The notes: generated by a model from the sequence alone, not told the origin. A stretch of 64,000 nt of DNA from CALFMR01 sp035550595 (GCA_035550595.1 DASZOV010000059.1:7393-71392), one strand, 5' to 3'. Counted from the first letter of the stretch, positions 17,089-26,240 are shown. Translations and numbers: made by a program.

Positions 17089-17982
17089 CTACACGCGCAG
17101 GTCGTCGCCGGTCAGACGCCGGTACGCTTCCAGATACTTGTCGCGCGTCCGCGAGACGACGTCGTCGGGGAGGGACGGGACGGGCGGCTGCTTGTTCCAG
17201 CCGATGGCCTCGAGATGATCGCGCACGAACTGCTTGTCGAAGCTCATCTGCGCGCGGCCGGGCGCGTACTGGTCGCGCGGCCAGAAGCGCGACGAGTCCG
17301 GCGTGAGCGCCTCGTCGATGAGCAGCAGCGTGTCGCCTGCGAGCCCGAACTCGAACTTCGTGTCCGCGATGATGATGCCGCACGACTCGCCGTGATCCAC
17401 GCCGCGCGCGTAGAGCGCGAGCGTCAGGTCGTGCAGCCGGCGCTCGAGGTCAGCGCCCACGATCTCGGCGGCCTGCGCCTCCGAGATGTTCTCGTCGTGC
17501 CCGGTTTCCGCTTTCGTCGCGGGCGTGAAGATCGATTGCGGCAGCCGATCCGACTCCTGGAGGCCGGCCGGCAAGGCCACGCCGCAGACCGCGCCCGATT
17601 TCTGATAGTCCTTCCAGCCCGATCCCGACAGATAGCCGCGTGCCACGCACTCGATCGGCAGCGGGTTCGTCTTGCGCACGAGCATCGAACGGCCGCGCAG
17701 GATGTCGCGGTGAGGCCGCGTGACGGCGGGGAAGTCCTCGACGTCGACGGCGACGCAGTGATGCGGCACGAGGTCGCCGAGATGATCGAACCAGAACGCG
17801 GAGAGCTGCGTGAGGACCTTGCCCTTGTCGGGAATGCCCGATCCGAGCACGTAGTCGAACGCGGAGATGCGATCGGTGGCGACGATGAGCAGGTGCTCGC
17901 CGAGATCGTAGACGTCACGCACCTTGCCGCGTCGCGCGAGCGTCAGACCATCGAGATGCGTATCGAGAACGGCAGGCGTCAT
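17089..17982 (-). CDS. purC: Phosphoribosylaminoimidazole-succinocarboxamide synthase (SAICAR synthetase)
   Basis: Purine biosynthesis step joining CAIR and aspartate with ATP; 297 aa, the long form typical of many bacteria and of yeast Ade1. Signatures are GKVRDVYDLGEHLLIVATDR (about 18-37), SAFDYVLGSGIPDKGKVLTQ, ECVARGYLSGSGWKDYQKSG (about 110-129) and the C-terminal LIDEALTPDSSRFWP. It leads the small operon with the Fis-type HTH gene. Confidence 0.96.
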   Translation of the reverse strand: MTPAVLDTHLDGLTLARRGKVRDVYDLGEHLLIVATDRISAFDYVLGSGIPDKGKVLTQLSAFWFDHLGDLVPHHCVAVDVEDFPAVTRPHRDILRGRSMLVRKTNPLPIECVARGYLSGSGWKDYQKSGAVCGVALPAGLQESDRLPQSIFTPATKAETGHDENISEAQAAEIVGADLERRLHDLTLALYARGVDHGESCGIIIADTKFEFGLAGDTLLLIDEALTPDSSRFWPRDQYAPGRAQMSFDKQFVRDHLEAIGWNKQPPVPSLPDDVVSRTRDKYLEAYRRLTGDDLRV

Positions 17983-18015
17983 GTTGGAACGTCGAAGCGG
18001 AAAGTCGAGAGGCTA

Positions 18016-19146
18016 TCACTTACGCTGGTCGATCACAATCGGCGCGTGACGGTTTCGCAGCGCGACACGTGTCGTCGCGCCATCGGTGAACGCGTACACG
18101 AGCGATGCGGTGCCGCCATCGGTTCGTACGGGCGCGTCGACGCCGGTCGCAGTGATCGCGCCGCCGTCGGTCGCGCGCGCATCGATCGCCACGGCCGGTG
18201 CGCCGTCGACGACGAGACGCAGTGGCGCGTCGGCGGCGAACGCCGTGACCGCGGCGGGATGATCGATCGTCACGTCGACGGTCGTGCTACGCACGTCGAC
18301 CGTCGTCTCGCCGCGTGGACGATCGATCGTGAGATGTCCGCCCGATCCGTCGACGAGCACGTGGTCCATGGCATCGGCGATCGTAATGTCCTCATTGGTG
18401 GCGTCGATGGCGACCGGTCCGGCCGGCGCATCGACGTGGACCTGGCCGCTGCGGGCGAGGAGCCCGATCGGCCCGCCGACGCGCGCCAGCGTCGTCTCCG
18501 AGGAGACGAGCGAGAGCGTCACGCCGTGTGCGCCGTCGATGGCCAACTTGCCGTTGCGGTGCGCGCCGGTCACGCTCCCCGCAATGGCCGTCAGCCGCAC
18601 GTCGCCGACGAGCGATCCCAGCGCGACCCAGGCGACGTTCGACACGTCGAGGTCGCGGCTGCCGTCGACGTGCACGCCGAGGCGCGCGGGCACGTGCAGC
18701 GTGAGCCGTGTCACGAGCCGGGGCGGCCGGCCCGGCCCGCGTCCAGCCCTGTCGGGCGGCGGCCACGCGACGTCGATCGACAAGATGCGGCCGAGGTCGT
18801 CGGGCCGCAAGGTCGTGCGTTCCGCCGCATCGAGCGCCGACGCATTGTCCGGACCTGAGGCGTCGATCTGCAGGGTGTAGGCGACGTCGTTCCGGTTCTC
18901 GCCGGCGACGGTGAGACGGGTGACGCCGGAGACGCGCAGTTCGGTAAGGGCGGCGGAAACGGGCAGCGTGCCCGTGTGCGTGACCGATCCCGTGCCGCCG
19001 CTGCCGTGCGCGCGGCGGACGTTGTCGACGAGCCGCGAGATCGAGAAGCGCGTACTGCCGGCCGGCGCGCGCGGCGCCGTCCATTCATAGACGGCGACGG
19101 CCATGGCGACGAATGCCGCGACAATGAGTAACTCTCGCTTTCCCAT
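18016..19146 (-). CDS. Membrane-anchored DUF4097-like beta-repeat protein
   Basis: 376 aa. A single N-terminal anchor (ELLIVAAFVAMAVAVYEW) precedes about 330 residues of short alternating strands rich in V/D/T/G, such as LTAIAGSVTGAHRNGKLAID and ATNEDITIADAMDHVLVDGS. This is the repeating pattern of DUF4097-type (right-handed beta-solenoid-like) domains. Function is unknown; such proteins are envelope-associated and sometimes act as adhesin-like structures. ATG 19146 is chosen because it opens the anchor. It diverges from the flippase-like gene across 68 bp. Confidence 0.65.
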   Translation of the reverse strand: MGKRELLIVAAFVAMAVAVYEWTAPRAPAGSTRFSISRLVDNVRRAHGSGGTGSVTHTGTLPVSAALTELRVSGVTRLTVAGENRNDVAYTLQIDASGPDNASALDAAERTTLRPDDLGRILSIDVAWPPPDRAGRGPGRPPRLVTRLTLHVPARLGVHVDGSRDLDVSNVAWVALGSLVGDVRLTAIAGSVTGAHRNGKLAIDGAHGVTLSLVSSETTLARVGGPIGLLARSGQVHVDAPAGPVAIDATNEDITIADAMDHVLVDGSGGHLTIDRPRGETTVDVRSTTVDVTIDHPAAVTAFAADAPLRLVVDGAPAVAIDARATDGGAITATGVDAPVRTDGGTASLVYAFTDGATTRVALRNRHAPIVIDQRK

Positions 19147-19214
19147 CGACTTGCCGGGGATCTTATAGTAGAACCTAGGCGCGGCCCCGCCGCGTCCTCG
19201 TCGCGCTCCCCACG

Positions 19215-20255
19215 ATGCCAGCTTCGTCATCTTCGCGCCGCCTGCGCTGGCAGGGTGTGGTCATCGCGGTCCTCACGGTCGCGCTCGTCTGGTGGTTCGC
19301 GCACAGCCTCGATTGGAGCGACGTCTGGGAGGCGATGACCGAGGCGCACATGGGCCTCATCGTCCTGACGATCGCCGTGACGGTGCAGACGTACATCCTG
19401 CGCGCGCTCCGCTGGCAGCTCCTGCTCGCGCCGCTCGGACGCGCGCGCTTCGGGCCCGCGTTCCGCACGACGGTCATCGGCTTCACGGCGACGTTTCTCC
19501 TGCCGGGTCGCATCGGCGAAGTGCTGCGGCCGTATCTCATGGCGCGCGAATCGGGCTTCAGCGCGGCCGCCGCGTTCGCCACGATCATCGTCGAGCGCGT
19601 GCTCGATCTCGCGACGGTCATTCTGCTCTTCGCGTGCTTCCTGATCGTCACGCCCATCGACGTCGGGCCCGAAGTGAAGTTCGGCGGGCTGGCCGCGACC
19701 ATCGTGTGCGTGGCCGCGCTCGGCGTGATGGTCGCGTCGGCCGGACATCCCGAGCGGCTGGTGCGCTGGTCCAGCCGGCTCACGCGCCTGCTTCCGGCAC
19801 GCGCGCAGGCGGCCGTCGGCGGCCTCGTCCAGACCTTCGTCGAAGGTCTGGCCGTGATGCGCCGGCCCGCGGGTTTGGTCGGTGCGGGCGTCCTGTCCGT
19901 GCTCCTGTGGCTGTCGATTGCGCTCGGCATCTGGGCGACGTCGCGTGCTCTGGATTTGACGTTCGCCTTCAGCGGCTCGTTCCTCGTCGTCATGTTCCTG
20001 GTCGTCGGCGTCGCGATGCCGACGCCGGCCGGGGTTGGCGGATTCCACGCGATGTACCAACTGGCGGTGACGCGGTTTTTCCTCGCGCCACCCGATCGTG
20101 CGGCCGCGGCGGCGATCGTGCTGCACGCGTTGTCGTTCGTCCCGATTTCGATTCTAGGCCTCGCCTTCATGGCGCGTGACGGGCTCACGCTCGGCGGGTT
20201 GCGCCGGATGAAGTCGAACGCCGAGGCGGAGGAAGGCCGCGCGACCGGCACCTGA
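19215..20255 (+). CDS. Flippase-like integral membrane protein (LPG synthase TM / UPF0104 family)
   Basis: 346 aa with about eight hydrophobic helices. Family features are ILRALRWQLLLAPLG (about 58-72), TATFLLPGRIGEVLRPYLMA (about 93-112) and the late PTPAGVGGFHAMYQL (about 272-286). The PGRxGE signature is characteristic of AglD/YbhN/MprF-N flippase-like proteins. No synthase domain is attached, so a role in lipid or lipid-linked precursor flipping is more likely than lysyl transfer. Substrate unknown. A TATAGT at 19164-19169 may serve as its -10. Confidence 0.85.
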   Translation: MPASSSSRRLRWQGVVIAVLTVALVWWFAHSLDWSDVWEAMTEAHMGLIVLTIAVTVQTYILRALRWQLLLAPLGRARFGPAFRTTVIGFTATFLLPGRIGEVLRPYLMARESGFSAAAAFATIIVERVLDLATVILLFACFLIVTPIDVGPEVKFGGLAATIVCVAALGVMVASAGHPERLVRWSSRLTRLLPARAQAAVGGLVQTFVEGLAVMRRPAGLVGAGVLSVLLWLSIALGIWATSRALDLTFAFSGSFLVVMFLVVGVAMPTPAGVGGFHAMYQLAVTRFFLAPPDRAAAAAIVLHALSFVPISILGLAFMARDGLTLGGLRRMKSNAEAEEGRATGT

Positions 20256-20339
20256 CACGGGCCGCGCCGACAGTAGTACCCTTGGCCGGCATCGCCGGCC
20301 CGGTCGCCTGGCCGTGGGACGTCTGGAGGGACCGACACC

Positions 20340-20798
20340 GTGAAATGTCCGTACTGCGGTCACCTGGGGGACAAGGTCGTCGACTCGCGCGAGAGCCGCG
20401 AGGGCGAAGTGATCCGCCGTCGGCGTGAGTGTCTCGAGTGCGGCCGGCGCTTCACGAGCTATGAGCGCATCGACGAGATCCCGTACATGGTCGTCAAGAA
20501 GGATGGCCGGCGCGAGCGTTTCGATCGCCAGAAGCTCGTCGGCGGTCTGCTGAAGGCGTGCGAAAAGCGTCCCGTGCGCGTGCCGTCGCTCGAGACGATT
20601 GCCGACAAGCTCGAGATGACGCTGCAGGAGCGGCCCGATCGCGAGATCACGACCGAGGAGATCGGCGCCTACGTCATGCAGGAGCTCAAGCAGCTCGACA
20701 AGGTCGCCTTCGTGCGCTTCGCGTCCGTGTACCGGAACTTCCGCGATCTCGACGAGTTCAAGGACGAGCTGAACGCCCTGCTCAGGACGCGCGACTGA
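20340..20798 (+). CDS. nrdR: Transcriptional repressor NrdR
   Basis: 152-aa ATP-cone regulator of ribonucleotide reductase genes. The zinc ribbon is visible as C3-x2-C6 (MKCPYCGH) and C31-x2-C34 (RECLECGRR). The ATP-cone follows (VVKKDGRRERFDRQKLVGGL, about 50-69) with RFASVYRNFRDLDEF near the end. Start GTG 20340 is preceded by GGAGGG. It is unusual that nrdR heads a likely four-gene run with DUF4390, ntrY and ntrX; no nrd gene is present in the window. Confidence 0.96.
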   Translation: MKCPYCGHLGDKVVDSRESREGEVIRRRRECLECGRRFTSYERIDEIPYMVVKKDGRRERFDRQKLVGGLLKACEKRPVRVPSLETIADKLEMTLQERPDREITTEEIGAYVMQELKQLDKVAFVRFASVYRNFRDLDEFKDELNALLRTRD

Positions 20799-21337
20799 TG
20801 GGCCGGCGACTGGCGGCGACGGCCGTCCTCTGCAGCCTGGTCGCGGCCGGACCGGAGGCGGCGTCGGGCGCGATCCGCGTGACGCCGATCGTCACGCCCG
20901 AGAGCATCGCCGCGTCCTTCAGCGCGCCGGCCGTGTTCGGCGACGAGGCGCGCGAGGTCCTGCAGAGCGGCCTCGTGCTCACCTTCACCTTTTTCGTCGA
21001 GCTGCGGCGCCCGTCGTCGATCTGGTTCGATCGCACGATCACGAGCGTCACGACCGCGTCGTCGGCCCGCTTCGACAATCTCACCGGCGTCTATCAGGTC
21101 TCCAAGCTTCGCGATGGCCGTGTGGTCTGGTCCGAACGGACGGAAGATGCCGCCCAGGTCGGACGATGGATGACGACGTTCGACCACGTGCCGCTCGCGC
21201 GCGTCGGACCGCTCGCCGCCGACACTGGGTACTACGTGCGCGTTCGCATGCAGTCGAGTCCGCGGCGCACGTTCTCGCTCTGGCCCTGGGCCGGCGATGC
21301 CGGATCGGGCCGCGCGGACTTCACGTTCGGCCACTGA
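20798..21337 (+). CDS. DUF4390 domain protein
   Basis: 179-aa exported protein with a signal peptide (LAATAVLCSLVAAGPEAASG). The mature part fits DUF4390: SGLVLTFTFFVELRRPSSIW near 61 and PLAADTGYYVRVRMQSS near 139. The family is of unknown function and is commonly encoded just upstream of NtrY-like kinases, exactly as here. ATG 20798 overlaps the nrdR stop by 1 nt and the ntrY start follows its stop by 1 nt, so the genes are tightly coupled. It may be a periplasmic partner of the kinase sensor region (inference). Confidence 0.8.
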   Translation: MGRRLAATAVLCSLVAAGPEAASGAIRVTPIVTPESIAASFSAPAVFGDEAREVLQSGLVLTFTFFVELRRPSSIWFDRTITSVTTASSARFDNLTGVYQVSKLRDGRVVWSERTEDAAQVGRWMTTFDHVPLARVGPLAADTGYYVRVRMQSSPRRTFSLWPWAGDAGSGRADFTFGH

Positions 21338-21338
21338 C

Positions 21339-23624
21339 ATGTTCCTGCGGTCTTCGCCCGCCGACGCCGCGCCGCCGGCCGACGTGCGCCGCCGTCCGCT
21401 CGACAATCCGCGCGTCCTTGTCGTCGTCGGTGTTCTGCTCGTCGCCATCCTCGCCGGGTTGTTCTGGTTCGCGGGACGGACGAGCGACATCGCGCCGCAA
21501 CTGCTGACCGACGTCCTGTTGTACGCGTTGCTCGGCGTCGATCTCGCGCTCTTGCTCGCACTCGGCTTCGTGCTCGCGCGGAGCCTGTTGAAGCTGTGGG
21601 TCGAGCAGCGGCGCGCCGCGCCGTTCGCGCGATTCCGCGCCAAGCTCGTTGCCGCGCTCCTGGCCATGACGATTCTGCCCGCCGGGCTCGTGCTGCTCAG
21701 CGGCAGTCAGATCATCCGCGACAGTGCGGCGCGCTGGTTCAGCGAGCCGGTCGACACCGTGCTCGGCGCGGCGCAAGCCATCGCGCGCCAGTACTACGAG
21801 GATCAGCAGGACGCGATGGTCCTGCGCGCGCGCCGGCTCGCGCGCACGCTGCCGCCGGCGGCTGTGGCTGCCGGAGACGTCGCGGCGGTGAGTGGCGCGA
21901 TCGAAGAAGAGCCGCGCACGATGCGTGACGGCCTCGTCGAGCTGTACCGCGTCATCGTCGATCCGCCGCGCCCGCCCGACGTGCGGTTCCTGTTCTCGGC
22001 GCAGTCGGCCGCGCCGAAGGATCACGGCTTCGCCTCGGCCGATCGGCTCGCCGCGCGCGCGCTCGCGTCGGGCCATGAGGAGACGCAGCAGGACGATCTC
22101 AGCGCCGGCGGCACGCTCCTGCGCGCGGCCGCGCCCATCCACGGTCGCGACCGCGTCGTCGGCGTGGTCGTGGTGTCGCAGCTCGTCTCGGCCGATCTGC
22201 GCGCTCGCGCGCTCGAGGCGACCGCTGCGTACGAAAGCTATCAGGGGCTTCGCGTGTTGAAGGCGCCCATCCAAGGCGTCTACCAGTCGGTGTTCCTCGC
22301 CGTGAGCCTGCTCATCCTGATGAGCGCGACGTGGCTCGGCTTGTATCTCGCCAAGCGCATCACGCGGCCCGTGCAGATGCTCGCCGAAGGCGCGCGCGCG
22401 ATTGGCGCGGGCGATCTCGACCTGCGGCTCGAACCGGAGACGAGCGACGAGCTCGGCGCGCTCGTCGAGTCGTTCAACATGATGGCCGCCGAGCTCAAGA
22501 CGAGCCGCGAACGGCTGGAACAGTCGCGCCGCGATCTCGAGCAGAAGAACCGCGAAGTCGACGCGCGCCGCCGCTACATCGAGACGATTCTCGATCGCGT
22601 GGCCACTGGCGTCATCTCGCTCGACGCGTCCGGTCGGATCTCGACGCTCAACGGCGCGGCCGAACGGCTGCTCGGCCTCGATGCGCGCGTCGTCGGCCGT
22701 CCGGCCACCGACGTCCTCACGCAGGGCGATCTCGCGGGACTCGCGCCCGTGCTCGAGCGGACGCGCGGCGTGCAGGGCGGTGTGGCGCAGGAGGTCATGC
22801 TGCAGCGTCCCGACGGCGAGCTGCACCTGGCCGCGGCGGCCACGGCGCTCGTCGGCCGCGGCGATCGCCGTGAAGGCGCGGTCATCGTGCTCGACAACAT
22901 CACGCCGCTCATCCGCGCGCAGCGCGTGGCGGCCTGGCGTGACGTGGCGCGGCGCCTCGCGCACGAGGTCAAGAATCCGCTCACGCCCATCCAGCTCAGC
23001 GCCGAGCGCCTCCGGCGTCACTTCGGCGGCGCGCCCGAGGCGACGCGCGCGCTCGTGGCCGAGTGTACCGACGCGATCATCGTCGAGGTCGAAGCGCTCA
23101 AGGGGCTCGTCGACGAATTCGCGCAGTTCGCGCGCATGCGCGGGCCGCGGCTCGTGCCGACCGATCTGAACGCGCTCATCGACGGCGCGTTGTTGCTCTA
23201 TGCCGCCGTGCTGCAGCAGGGCCGGCTCGTCGTGCAGCGCCGGCTCGCGCCCGCGCTGCCGCCCGTCCGTGTCGACGCCGAGCAGATGCGCCAGGTCGTC
23301 ATCAACCTCGTCGACAACGCCATCGAGGCGCTCGGCGGTCCGTCGCCACCGGCACGCCCCGGCGGCTCGCTCCCGACCATCGTCATCGCGACGATTGACG
23401 ATCGAACGAATGGCGCGGTGCGGTTCGTCGTGAGCGACAATGGCCCGGGCGTGCCGGCGGCGGATCGCGACAAGCTGTTCATGCCGTACTACTCGACCAA
23501 GGGACGGGGCAGCGGACTGGGGCTGGCGATCGTCCGGCGGATTGTCGTCGAACACGGCGGCAACATTCAGGCCGCGCCGGCGCGACCAACTGGGACGACG
23601 TTCACCGTGGAGCTGCCGGCCTAG
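21339..23624 (+). CDS. NtrY-like sensor histidine kinase
   Basis: 761 aa membrane kinase. Three N-terminal transmembrane segments (about 27-45, 56-78, 104-127) are followed by a periplasmic region to about residue 305. A fourth helix then leads to a HAMP domain (RITRPVQMLAEGARAIGAGD near 345). A PAS domain (about 410-515) precedes the H-box RRLAHEVKNPLTPIQLSAER near 540, with the phospho-accepting His. N-, G1- and G2-boxes (LVDNAIEAL; SDNGPGVPA; GRGSGLGLAIVRR) complete the catalytic domain. It pairs with the NtrX-like regulator 18 nt downstream. Confidence 0.93.
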   Translation: MFLRSSPADAAPPADVRRRPLDNPRVLVVVGVLLVAILAGLFWFAGRTSDIAPQLLTDVLLYALLGVDLALLLALGFVLARSLLKLWVEQRRAAPFARFRAKLVAALLAMTILPAGLVLLSGSQIIRDSAARWFSEPVDTVLGAAQAIARQYYEDQQDAMVLRARRLARTLPPAAVAAGDVAAVSGAIEEEPRTMRDGLVELYRVIVDPPRPPDVRFLFSAQSAAPKDHGFASADRLAARALASGHEETQQDDLSAGGTLLRAAAPIHGRDRVVGVVVVSQLVSADLRARALEATAAYESYQGLRVLKAPIQGVYQSVFLAVSLLILMSATWLGLYLAKRITRPVQMLAEGARAIGAGDLDLRLEPETSDELGALVESFNMMAAELKTSRERLEQSRRDLEQKNREVDARRRYIETILDRVATGVISLDASGRISTLNGAAERLLGLDARVVGRPATDVLTQGDLAGLAPVLERTRGVQGGVAQEVMLQRPDGELHLAAAATALVGRGDRREGAVIVLDNITPLIRAQRVAAWRDVARRLAHEVKNPLTPIQLSAERLRRHFGGAPEATRALVAECTDAIIVEVEALKGLVDEFAQFARMRGPRLVPTDLNALIDGALLLYAAVLQQGRLVVQRRLAPALPPVRVDAEQMRQVVINLVDNAIEALGGPSPPARPGGSLPTIVIATIDDRTNGAVRFVVSDNGPGVPAADRDKLFMPYYSTKGRGSGLGLAIVRRIVVEHGGNIQAAPARPTGTTFTVELPA

Positions 23625-23642
23625 CGCGCGGAGCATTCGACG

Positions 23643-25040
23643 ATGGCGACCATTCTCATCGTGGACGACGAAGCGGGCGTGCGGTCGTCGCTCGGCGGCG
23701 TCTTGCGCGACGAAGGCTACGTCGTCGACACGGCCGACAGCGGAGAAGCGTGCCTCGACATGGCCGTGGCGCGCCCGTACGACGTCGTGCTGCTCGACGT
23801 GTGGTTGCCGGGCATCGACGGGATCGCCACGCTCAGCCAGTTGCGCGACCGGCAGATCGATGCGCAGGTCGTCATGATCTCGGGACACGCGAGCATCGAG
23901 TCGGCCGTGCGCGCGACCAAGCTCGGCGCATTCGACTTCATCGAGAAGCCGCTCTCGCTCGAGAAAACGGTGCTCGTCGTGCGCAACGCGATCGTGCAGC
24001 GCCAGCTCGAGGTCGAGAACCGCGCACTGCGCGCGCGCGTCGATCGGCGGCGCACGGTCGTCGGCGACAGCCAGGCGATCGGCCGGCTGCGCGAGCAGAT
24101 CGCGATGGCCGCGCCGACCAACGGCCGCGTCCTCATCTCGGGCGAGAACGGGACGGGCAAGGAGCTCGTCGCGCGCCAGGTACACGCGCTCAGCCGGCGG
24201 CGCGCCGGACCATTCGTCGAGGTCAACTGCGCGGCGCTGCCCGAGGAACTGATCGAGTCGGAGCTGTTCGGTCACGCCAAGGGCGCGTTCACCGGCGCGG
24301 TCGCCGACCGCCGCGGCAAGTTCGAGACGGCGAGCAGCGGCACGCTGTTCCTCGACGAAGTCGCCGACATGAGCTTGAAGACGCAGGCCAAGGTGTTGCG
24401 TGTCCTCCAGGAACAGGTCGTCGAGCCGGTCGGCGGGCAGGCGGGCATCCACGTCGACGTCCGGATCATCGCGGCGACCAACAAGTCACTCAACGAGGAA
24501 ATCCGTCAGGGCCACTTCCGCGAGGACCTCTTCTTTCGTCTGAACGTCATCCCGATCTTCGTCCCGCCGCTGCGCGAACGTGGCGACGACGTAGTGCGGC
24601 TGGCGGAGCATTTCGTGACGGAGCTGTCGCGCGAGTACGGCCGGCGCGCGAAGACGTTCGCGCCCGACGCGCTCGACGTCATCCGCGCGTACCGCTGGCC
24701 GGGCAACGTCCGCGAGCTGCGCAACGTGATCGAGCGGCTGATGATCATGGTGCCGAGCGATCTCATCCAAGCCTCGGATCTGTCGTTCCTCGACGTGAGC
24801 CGCCCGCGCGACGATCGTCCGGTGACCGCGGTCGAGCCGCTCTTCCAGGCGCGCGAGGCCTGGGAGCGCGGCTACGTGCTCTCCGCGCTCGCGGCCTTCG
24901 ACGGCAACATCTCGCGCACGGCCGAAGCGCTCGGCCTCGAACGCAGCAATCTCTACCGCAAGATGCGCGGCCTCGGCATCGCGCCGTCGCGCGATCGCGA
25001 CGAAGCGGATGCGGATGTGGGACCGATCAGATCAAGTTAG
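23643..25040 (+). CDS. NtrX-like sigma-54-dependent response regulator
   Basis: 465 aa. The receiver domain (1-120) has the acidic pair in VDDEAGVRSS and the phospho-acceptor Asp in VVLLDVWLPGIDG. The AAA+ domain has Walker A GENGTGKELVA near 168, the sigma-54 contact motif GAFTGA near 217 and Walker B GTLFLDEVADM near 234. The Fis-type HTH is at the C-terminus (GNISRTAEALGLERSNLYRK). It activates sigma-54 promoters in response to NtrY. The last three residues and the TAG stop come from the left arm of the repeat element at 25030-25243. Confidence 0.95.
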   Translation: MATILIVDDEAGVRSSLGGVLRDEGYVVDTADSGEACLDMAVARPYDVVLLDVWLPGIDGIATLSQLRDRQIDAQVVMISGHASIESAVRATKLGAFDFIEKPLSLEKTVLVVRNAIVQRQLEVENRALRARVDRRRTVVGDSQAIGRLREQIAMAAPTNGRVLISGENGTGKELVARQVHALSRRRAGPFVEVNCAALPEELIESELFGHAKGAFTGAVADRRGKFETASSGTLFLDEVADMSLKTQAKVLRVLQEQVVEPVGGQAGIHVDVRIIAATNKSLNEEIRQGHFREDLFFRLNVIPIFVPPLRERGDDVVRLAEHFVTELSREYGRRAKTFAPDALDVIRAYRWPGNVRELRNVIERLMIMVPSDLIQASDLSFLDVSRPRDDRPVTAVEPLFQAREAWERGYVLSALAAFDGNISRTAEALGLERSNLYRKMRGLGIAPSRDRDEADADVGPIRSS

Positions 25041-25243
25041 AAGTGTGAAGCCAGAAGCCAGACGTGGGTTCTTGGCCTCACGCGAAGACGCGAAGATCGC
25101 GAAGGGGCACGCATCTTCCTTGTAGGGGCGGCCCCCTGTCACCGCCCGGACCGTCGGGCCGGCAGGGGGGCCGGCCCCTACACTCGTGGGCCCGCCGTGT
25201 CAGCTTTACTTCTGGCTTCTGGCTTTTAACTTCTAACTTGATC
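25030..25243. repeat. MITE-like composite of repeats C, D and B with terminal inverted repeats
   Basis: The left end starts GATCAAGTTAGAAGT and continues with AGCCAGAAGCCAGA; the right end is the same sequence inverted, reading from 25243. The arms (about 33 bp) match apart from a four-base patch and the innermost bases. Between them lie repeat D (25075-25107) and repeat B palindromes (25119-25192). Both convergent genes stop inside the arms: ntrX TAG at 25038-25040 and ftcD TAA at 25228-25226. No transposase is encoded. The 185-nt gap holds nothing else. Confidence 0.8.
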
Positions 25244-26143
25244 GTCCAGCCCCGCGGCTTCGAGCTGACGCTCGAGAATCCGTGCCTCGGTGAAATCCGG
25301 GATCTGCAGCCGTGTCGCGGGATCGGGCGGCAGCGCGCGGCGGGGGACGAGGCCGATGATTTCGCTTTCGGCGACGTGGACGTCATCGCGCGCGGCTTCG
25401 GCGGCGACCGCGTCGAAGGCGGCGGCGAGCGGCGTGACGTCGACGTTCGTGAGGTTCATCGACACCTGCACCAGGCCGCGATCCGGCAAGTCGACGGCCA
25501 TTGCCTTGACGAAGGGCAGGCCGCCCGAGCGCTCGCGGACCGCCGCGGCGATCCGGCGGGCGACGTCGAGACGAGTCGTCGCCAGGTTGACGTTGTAGGC
25601 GACGAGCATTCCGCGCGCGCCGACGGCCGTGGCGCCGGCGGTGGGGTGCGGCGTGGATGGACCGAAGTCCGGCGCGCCGCCGGGCTCGCGCATGCGCGCG
25701 GCCAGCGCTTCGAACCCGCCGCGCCGCACGTCCTGCAGCGCGCGTCGCGCGGGTGACGAGGCCGCGGCCTCGTAGAGATAGACGGGCAGCGCAAAGCGAC
25801 GCGCGATCGTGGCGCCGGCCTCGCGTGCGAGATCGACCGCCTCGGCGAGCGTCGCCGTGCCGAGCGGCACGAACGGCACGACGTCGACCGCGCCTATCCG
25901 CGGGTGCGCACCGGCGTGCGAGCGAAGGTCGATAGCCTCAATGGCGACGCCAATGAGCGCGACGACGCCGTCGAGGAGCGCGCCGGCAGGTGCGGCGAGC
26001 GTGATGACGCTCCGATGGTGGACGGCATCACCGCTCGCGTCCAGCACCGACGCCCCGGCCGCACGCGCTGCGTCGACGCAGGCCGCGAGCACGTCGGGCC
26101 GGCGCCCCTCGCTCACGTTCGGCACGCACTCGAAGATCGGCAT
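25226..26143 (-). CDS. ftcD: Glutamate formimidoyltransferase
   Basis: Transfers the formimino group from formiminoglutamate to tetrahydrofolate in histidine degradation; 305 aa, i.e. the transferase without the cyclodeaminase domain. Signatures are ECVPNVSEGRRPDV (about 5-18), SGDAVHHRSVITLAAP (about 37-52), HAGAHPRIGAVDVVPFVPLG (about 76-95) and LVAYNVNLATTRLDVARRIA (about 181-200). ATG 26143 gives the canonical MPIFECVPN start. The extreme C-terminus (Val-Arg-Ser-stop) is encoded by the repeat arm. No other hut genes are in the window. Confidence 0.93.
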   Translation of the reverse strand: MPIFECVPNVSEGRRPDVLAACVDAARAAGASVLDASGDAVHHRSVITLAAPAGALLDGVVALIGVAIEAIDLRSHAGAHPRIGAVDVVPFVPLGTATLAEAVDLAREAGATIARRFALPVYLYEAAASSPARRALQDVRRGGFEALAARMREPGGAPDFGPSTPHPTAGATAVGARGMLVAYNVNLATTRLDVARRIAAAVRERSGGLPFVKAMAVDLPDRGLVQVSMNLTNVDVTPLAAAFDAVAAEAARDDVHVAESEIIGLVPRRALPPDPATRLQIPDFTEARILERQLEAAGLDDQVRS

Positions 26144-26196
26144 CGGCCGGTGTTCTACCACAGCTCCCGCACGTTGGCCGGCGACGCGGGATCCTC

Positions 26197-26225
26197 TTGT
26201 ACCGCCGCGAAGGCGTCGATATAAT
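26197..26225 (+). promoter_or_regulatory. Sigma-70 promoter upstream of the TPR-like gene
   Basis: TTGTAC (26197-26202), 17 nt, then a consensus TATAAT (26220-26225). The ATG at 26241 is 16 nt past the -10 box, giving a very short leader that still includes GAGG. It probably drives the run from here through the zinc-ribbon/RDD gene, pgpA and cinA. Confidence 0.75.
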
Positions 26226-26240
26226 CGCGAGGACGCCACG

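Noticed and set aside
21321..24452. Very long minus-strand open frame (1043 codons) antisense to ntrY and ntrX
   Set aside because: It is Arg/Asp/His-rich with no recognisable domain, and mirrors the plus-strand genes, which have complete catalytic motifs. Long antisense frames are expected at this GC content.
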